A stretch of 9,060 nt of DNA from Deltaproteobacteria bacterium (GTDB taxonomy: Bacteria > Desulfobacterota > UBA8473). The stretch lies in NCBI GenBank assembly GCA_030623035.1, contig JAUXFK010000116.1:1-9060 (forward strand), read 5' to 3'. The position numbers and the translations under genes are program-made. Shown here one piece after another: positions 6,394 through 9,060 of the stretch (its first letter is position 1; each line of letters starts with the position of its first letter). The notes below the pieces were generated by a model, which made no database searches, had not been told where the DNA came from, and saw only the letters and a list, made by a program, of their open reading frames with translations.

Positions 6394-6605
6394 TTTGACG
6401 AATATTTTCGAGTTAAATGGTTATTGAGTTCCCTCAGTAAAAAAATCGGTCACAGCAACGGCGGTCACATTATAACGCGTGCAGCTGTTTGAGTGGTGTA
6501 GTGAGCGTTAAGAAAGAACAGTAGCGAGTTTTGCACGGGTTATAATGTGACCGCCGTTGCTGTGTTAACTCAATAGCTATTAAACTCAATATATGTTCGT
6601 CAAGA
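6394..6605. repeat. Outer inverted repeat extending element copy 4
   Basis: TTTGACGAAT..TTTTCGAGTT at 6394-6414 is an imperfect inverted partner of AACTCAATATATG.TTCGTCAA at 6583-6603. The two frame element copy 4, so this copy may be a longer version of the family, or an element nested in an older inverted repeat. Copy 3 keeps the right-hand part only. Confidence 0.45.
6415..6582. repeat. Palindromic element copy 4, short form, inner segment inverted
   Basis: The outer parts have the common orientation: AAATGGTTATTGAGTT at 6415-6430, A7 at 6439-6445, and AACTCAATA.CTATT on the right. Stem 6451-6476 pairs perfectly with 6539-6564 (26 bp, CACAGCAACGGCGG...) and extends to 33 bp with one mismatch (6451-6483 / 6532-6564). 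The loop is reversed relative to copy 2: GCAGCTGTTTGAG is on the left and GCGAGTTTTGCACGGG on the right (orientation B). It lies in the predicted bioB leader, about 90 nt downstream of the probable transcription start, and reads there as a strong hairpin followed by ACCGA and U7. Confidence 0.9.
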
Positions 6606-6619
6606 GGTCTCTCAAACAG
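6583..6619. repeat. 37-bp tail repeat beside element copy 4
   Basis: This is the direct copy of 5304-5340 (34 of 37 identical). Here it is non-coding and lies in the bioB leader. It includes the CTCAAACAG motif, which also recurs inside the element arms. Confidence 0.7.
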
Positions 6620-6624
6620 ATTGG

Positions 6625-6649
6625 TAAAACTGTCACTGTAGCATTAATA
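6625..6649. repeat. 25-bp dispersed repeat, copy B
   Basis: This matches 1241-1265 at 21 of 25 positions in the same orientation. It falls between the bioB -10 box and element copy 4, in the transcribed leader. Confidence 0.35.
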
Positions 6650-6678
6650 TGGCTAAACAATTACTATTTTTTCAGATT

Positions 6679-6707
6679 AATATACTACTTTGGACACCAA
6701 TTGTCAA
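6679..6707 (-). promoter_or_regulatory. Sigma70-type promoter of the bioB operon
   Basis: Read on the minus strand, a perfect -35 TTGACA (6702-6707) is followed after exactly 17 bp by TATATT (6679-6684). Transcription should start near 6672 and run through element copy 4 into bioB, leaving a leader of about 350 nt. The -35 hexamer lies within one half of the BirA operator, so a bound BirA dimer would block polymerase. This is the best promoter in the window. Confidence 0.8.
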
Positions 6708-6732
6708 CCACTACCAATTAAGGGGTTTACAA
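6701..6732. promoter_or_regulatory. BirA operator (biotin regulatory site)
   Basis: TTGTCAACC (6701-6709) and GGTTTACAA (6724-6732) are separated by 14 bp. This fits the widespread BirA-box consensus TTGTAAACC-N14/15-GGTTTACAA with a single mismatch. The changed base also completes the TTGACA -35 box on the minus strand. The site lies between birA (which has an N-terminal DNA-binding domain) and bioB and overlaps the bioB promoter. Biotinyl-AMP-loaded BirA should repress the bio operon here when biotin is plentiful. Confidence 0.88.
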
Positions 6733-6747
6733 TTTGGGTAAAAAATT

Positions 6748-7734
6748 TTACTCACTCACTCTTAAAGACACATCACCACTTAGAATTCTCTTTGTATTTC
6801 CATTGATATCTCGAAGAATCAGGCAGCCATCATCGTCTATTGACTCGGCAATCCCCTCTTCTACATTGTCAAGGGAATGGATCCTTATATGCTTTCCTGT
6901 TACCAAAGAGTAGTGATCCCATTCAGATCGGATCTGAGAGATACGGCCTTTGCTGAAGTCACTGTAGCCTCTTTCGATCTCTTCAAGGATCGACCGGAGC
7001 AAGACTGCTCTTTTCACCTCTTTTCCCATTACCTTTTTGAGGCTTGTGGCAGTGTCCTTGATCTCCGGGTAAAGGCATGGATCGAAATTGACGTTCAACC
7101 CCACCCCTATTACAACAAAATTGACCCGGTCCTGTTCTGCATTGAACTCTGTGAGGATTCCCCCGAGTTTCTTGTTATATAAGTAGATATCATTGGGCCA
7201 CTTGATTTGGGCGACCAATGAGGTCGTAACCTGTATTGCCTTTACAATCGCAACAGAGGTAAGCATTATCATGGAGAATGCCTTTGCAGCCTGGAGGTTC
7301 GGACGAAAGATAAGCGACATCAAGATATTGCTATTGGCAGGGGATAACCAATCCCTGTCGAGCCTGCCCCTTCCCCTTGTCTGTTCCTCGGCGATCACAA
7401 GGGTGCCCTCTTTTGCTCCATTCATTGCCAGGTTCTTGGCGATTGCGTTTGTTGATTCGATTTTCTCATAATAGAATATCTCGCTTCCGATCAGGGATGT
7501 CTTGATCCCGTCTCTGATCTCTGAAGGCAGGAGACGATCAGGAGAGAGAACCAGAGAGTAACCCATCCTGGGATGCGCCTCTATTTGAAACCCCTCTTTT
7601 CTCAGCCTCGATATCTGCTTCCAGACCGCTGTCCTTGAGATATTTAGAACCGAAGCGATCTTCTCACCTGAAATGAATCCATCCGCACCCTTGAGCAGTA
7701 AAAGGACCTCTTCACCTCGATTTACAGGTCTCAT
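6748..7734 (-). CDS. birA: Bifunctional biotin-protein ligase / biotin operon repressor
   Basis: BirA makes biotinyl-AMP and transfers biotin to a lysine of carboxylase carrier domains; the biotinyl-AMP form binds DNA. At 328 residues it is full length for the class with a DNA-binding domain. The N-terminal winged helix is at about 8-62 (ISGEKIASVLNISRTAVWKQISRLRKEGF, then the wing HPRMGYSL). The ligase domain has STNAIAK at 94-100, the biotinyl-AMP loop GRGRLDRDW at 121-129, KWPNDIY at 178-184 and KKLGGILTE at 188-196. A C-terminal SH3-like domain is at about 275-325. The ATG at 7734 has only AAGG directly beside it. It begins 5 nt after the peptidase stop, so translation is probably coupled. 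Its target operator lies just beyond its stop, before bioB. I see no operator upstream of its own transcript. Confidence 0.97.
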   Translation of the reverse strand: MRPVNRGEEVLLLLKGADGFISGEKIASVLNISRTAVWKQISRLRKEGFQIEAHPRMGYSLVLSPDRLLPSEIRDGIKTSLIGSEIFYYEKIESTNAIAKNLAMNGAKEGTLVIAEEQTRGRGRLDRDWLSPANSNILMSLIFRPNLQAAKAFSMIMLTSVAIVKAIQVTTSLVAQIKWPNDIYLYNKKLGGILTEFNAEQDRVNFVVIGVGLNVNFDPCLYPEIKDTATSLKKVMGKEVKRAVLLRSILEEIERGYSDFSKGRISQIRSEWDHYSLVTGKHIRIHSLDNVEEGIAESIDDDGCLILRDINGNTKRILSGDVSLRVSE

Positions 7735-7739
7735 CCTTA

Positions 7740-8717
7740 TTATAAACCCCTGTTTTTGGGTATATCCTTATACGCAGGCATGATTCCAAAACCATCTGCA
7801 GCTATAATCGCCCTTTTAACAGCTTCTGCAATAGCCTCCTCAGCCAGAAGACCCACTATATTTAAATCTGCATTGATCTTGCGCGTAGAAAGCGCAATTA
7901 CCAGATCCCCATCCGAGGTCAAATGTATGGGAGATATTGCCTTTGCAAATCCAGTATGTGCCATTTGTGCAATCTTGATTGCCTGTCTCTTTGTTAAGTT
8001 TGCATTTGTCGCAACAACTCCAAGGGTTGTCTCCTGAAAGAATTCCTCTTTGCTTTCTATCCCCTTCTTTATATGTTCAAAAGAATTTACAAACCCATAT
8101 CCCTTTTCAGAATCTCTGGCTCCGGCAATGATAGTGCCGTCCTCATTGTTTACGACATCACCAAAGGCATTTACTGCAACAGCAGCTCCCACAATCAGGC
8201 CATTCGGAAGCTTTCTGGATGCAGTTCCAAACCCTCCTTTCATTGCCTGCTCCATGCCATAGAGTTTGCCTATCGTAGCCCCTGTTCCGACTCCGATACT
8301 CCCTTCCTCGACTTTCCCGGCGGATGCATCCTTGCATGCATTATAGCCCATATCAGGGGTGGGTCGGACTCTATAATCTCCAAATGAGAGGTCATAGATT
8401 ATCGCAGTGGGTACTATGGGAACCTTTGTAACAGAAGTTTGAAACCCCTTTCCTCTCTCCTCTAAATAATCGAGCACACCGCCTGCGGCATTGAGGCCAA
8501 ATGCACTTCCCCCTGAAATAAGTACGGCATGGACCTCTTCAACCAGATGCTGGGACTGGAGGGAATCTGTCTGGCGTGTTCCTGCTGCCGAGCCTCTAAC
8601 ATCGATCCCGCCTGTTGCCCCATCCTCACAGAGGATGACCGTACAACCCGTATAACCTTTGAAGTTACTTGCGTGTCCTACCTTGATACCCTTTACATCT
8701 GTTATTGCATTGAACAT
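7740..8717 (-). CDS. P1/S58-family peptidase (DmpA-like aminopeptidase or amidase)
   Basis: The family has an Ntn-type fold, is cleaved autocatalytically into two chains, and includes L-aminopeptidase/D-esterase DmpA and beta-peptidyl aminopeptidases. I start at the ATG at 8717 (325 residues) because AAGGA lies 7 nt upstream; an ATG at 8762 is open but lacks this. Seen: ITDVKGIKVGHAS at the N-terminus, the GGIDVRGSAAGTRQTD block, ISGGSAFGLNAAGGV, SIGVGTGATIGK, LPNGLIVGAAVAVNAFGDVV, and ETTLGVVATNANLTKRQA. By analogy with DmpA the chain break and nucleophile should be the second Thr of ETTLG (residue 231 from this start). No signal peptide is evident, so it is probably cytosolic. It is cotranscribed with birA. 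The natural substrate is unknown; cleavage of biotin-lysine amides is only a guess from the context. Confidence 0.9.
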   Translation of the reverse strand: MFNAITDVKGIKVGHASNFKGYTGCTVILCEDGATGGIDVRGSAAGTRQTDSLQSQHLVEEVHAVLISGGSAFGLNAAGGVLDYLEERGKGFQTSVTKVPIVPTAIIYDLSFGDYRVRPTPDMGYNACKDASAGKVEEGSIGVGTGATIGKLYGMEQAMKGGFGTASRKLPNGLIVGAAVAVNAFGDVVNNEDGTIIAGARDSEKGYGFVNSFEHIKKGIESKEEFFQETTLGVVATNANLTKRQAIKIAQMAHTGFAKAISPIHLTSDGDLVIALSTRKINADLNIVGLLAEEAIAEAVKRAIIAADGFGIMPAYKDIPKNRGL

Positions 8718-8724
8718 ATCGTTA

Positions 8725-8729
8725 TCCTT
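8725..8729 (-). promoter_or_regulatory. Ribosome binding site that sets the S58 peptidase start
   Basis: AAGGA on the minus strand is 7 nt before the ATG at 8717. It supports this start over the upstream ATG at 8762. Confidence 0.65.
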
Positions 8730-8821
8730 TTGTATGTGTGCAAGTTTTTTTAGTTGTTTCAACTGTGGTTAAACTGCTCTTCATTTTACCCCATCTTAAC
8801 AGGCTGTTTTCCAAAGTAAGA

Positions 8822-9060
8822 GTTTAGCTTAATAAAAAAAAGAGATATCAGCAAGCAAGGAGTGGTGGTCAAATTTTAATGCGTGTAGTTGTTTGAGCGT
8901 CTTAGTGAGCGTTAAGAAAGAACAGGGGACAACCTCAGATTTAATATCTGAAATAGTTAATAACGGAACTACTGAATTGAATAGTGATATACTGTTCTTT
9001 CTTTATGCTCACTTGGATGCGAGTTTTACACGGATTAAAATTTGATTGCCGCTCCTTGCA
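8822..9060. repeat. Palindromic element copy 5, long form, inner segment inverted, cut by window end
   Basis: This is the most diverged copy. The A8 tract at 8834-8841 is on the left as in the others. Stem 8855-8880 pairs with 9034-9059 (GCAAGGAG at the base, CAAATTTTAAT/ATTAAAATTTG at the top), where other copies have CACATTATAAC/GTTATAATGTG, so both arms have changed together. The inner stem (to 8925; from 8992) surrounds a 66-bp core at 8926-8991. GCGTGTAGTTGTTTGAGCG is on the left and GCGAGTTTTACACGG on the right, so the inner segment has orientation B, as in copy 4. The core contains a small hairpin (TCAGAT-TTAAT-ATCTGA, 8935-8951). The right end is outside the window. It lies upstream of the peptidase-birA unit. 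Confidence 0.82.

Noticed and set aside
565..8753. Remaining short plus-strand open frames opposite the radical SAM gene, bioD, bioA, bioB, birA and the peptidase
   Set aside because: All lie antisense inside strongly conserved genes and show no recognisable domain or start signal.
8754..8820. Promoter or BirA operator for the peptidase-birA transcript (TAAAAT on the minus strand, GGTTAAAC half-site)
   Set aside because: No -35 at proper spacing, and only one weak half-site without a partner at 14-16 bp; not enough to call.
1281..9060. CRISPR-like pattern: repeats around fixed-length variable cores
   Set aside because: The units are inverted repeats, each around a single core, kilobases apart and separated by genes. 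There is no tandem repeat-spacer array and no cas gene.

Overview
The window is a biotin biosynthesis locus, and every gene lies on the minus strand. In transcription order (right to left) it reads: S58/P1-family aminopeptidase, birA, then [BirA operator overlapping a sigma70-type promoter], bioB, bioA, bioF, bioD, and a PflX-like radical SAM protein. The moderately AT-rich sequence, the anaerobe-style BioB (unusual cysteine set) and BioA (cysteine-rich insert), and the PflX-like protein suggest a strictly anaerobic Gram-negative bacterium. A Desulfobacterota-type (former deltaproteobacterial) lineage is my best guess, but no marker here fixes the taxonomy.

Layout. 1-285: no gene; a roughly 142-bp imperfect palindrome (1-142) and a separate operator-like palindrome (220-243). 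286-1236: radical SAM gene. 1549-3465: bioD and bioF, 15 nt apart. 3654-5024: bioA. 5333-6319: bioB. 6338-6747: control region with palindromic element copy 4, the bioB promoter and the BirA operator. 6748-7734: birA. 7740-8717: S58 peptidase, ending 5 nt before birA. 8718-9060: upstream region with element copy 5, cut by the window end.

How the genes work together. BioF, BioA, BioD and BioB carry out the four late steps from pimeloyl thioester plus alanine to biotin. BirA attaches biotin to carboxylase carrier domains and, through its N-terminal helix-turn-helix, should repress the bioB-bioA-bioF-bioD unit at the operator at 6701-6732. No gene for pimeloyl synthesis (bioC, bioH, bioW, bioI) is present, so that part must be encoded elsewhere.

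The striking feature is a family of long palindromic elements. Five copies fill every sizeable intergenic gap from the radical SAM gene to the peptidase (1281-1540, 3481-3649, 5063-5311, 6415-6582, about 8822 to the end). Each has a stem of about 26 bp, in four copies a perfect or near-perfect repeat, and an A7-8 tract on the same outer side. That tract becomes a U-tract just 3' of the hairpin in bio transcripts. Three copies hold a central stretch of 64-66 bp that is constant in length but variable in sequence; two lack it. In copies 4 and 5 the inner segment is flipped relative to the outer ends, and the two arms of most copies share copy-specific base changes. I do not recognise this family; it behaves like a small palindromic mobile element that may also serve as a terminator, attenuator or RNA-processing hairpin in the biotin operon.
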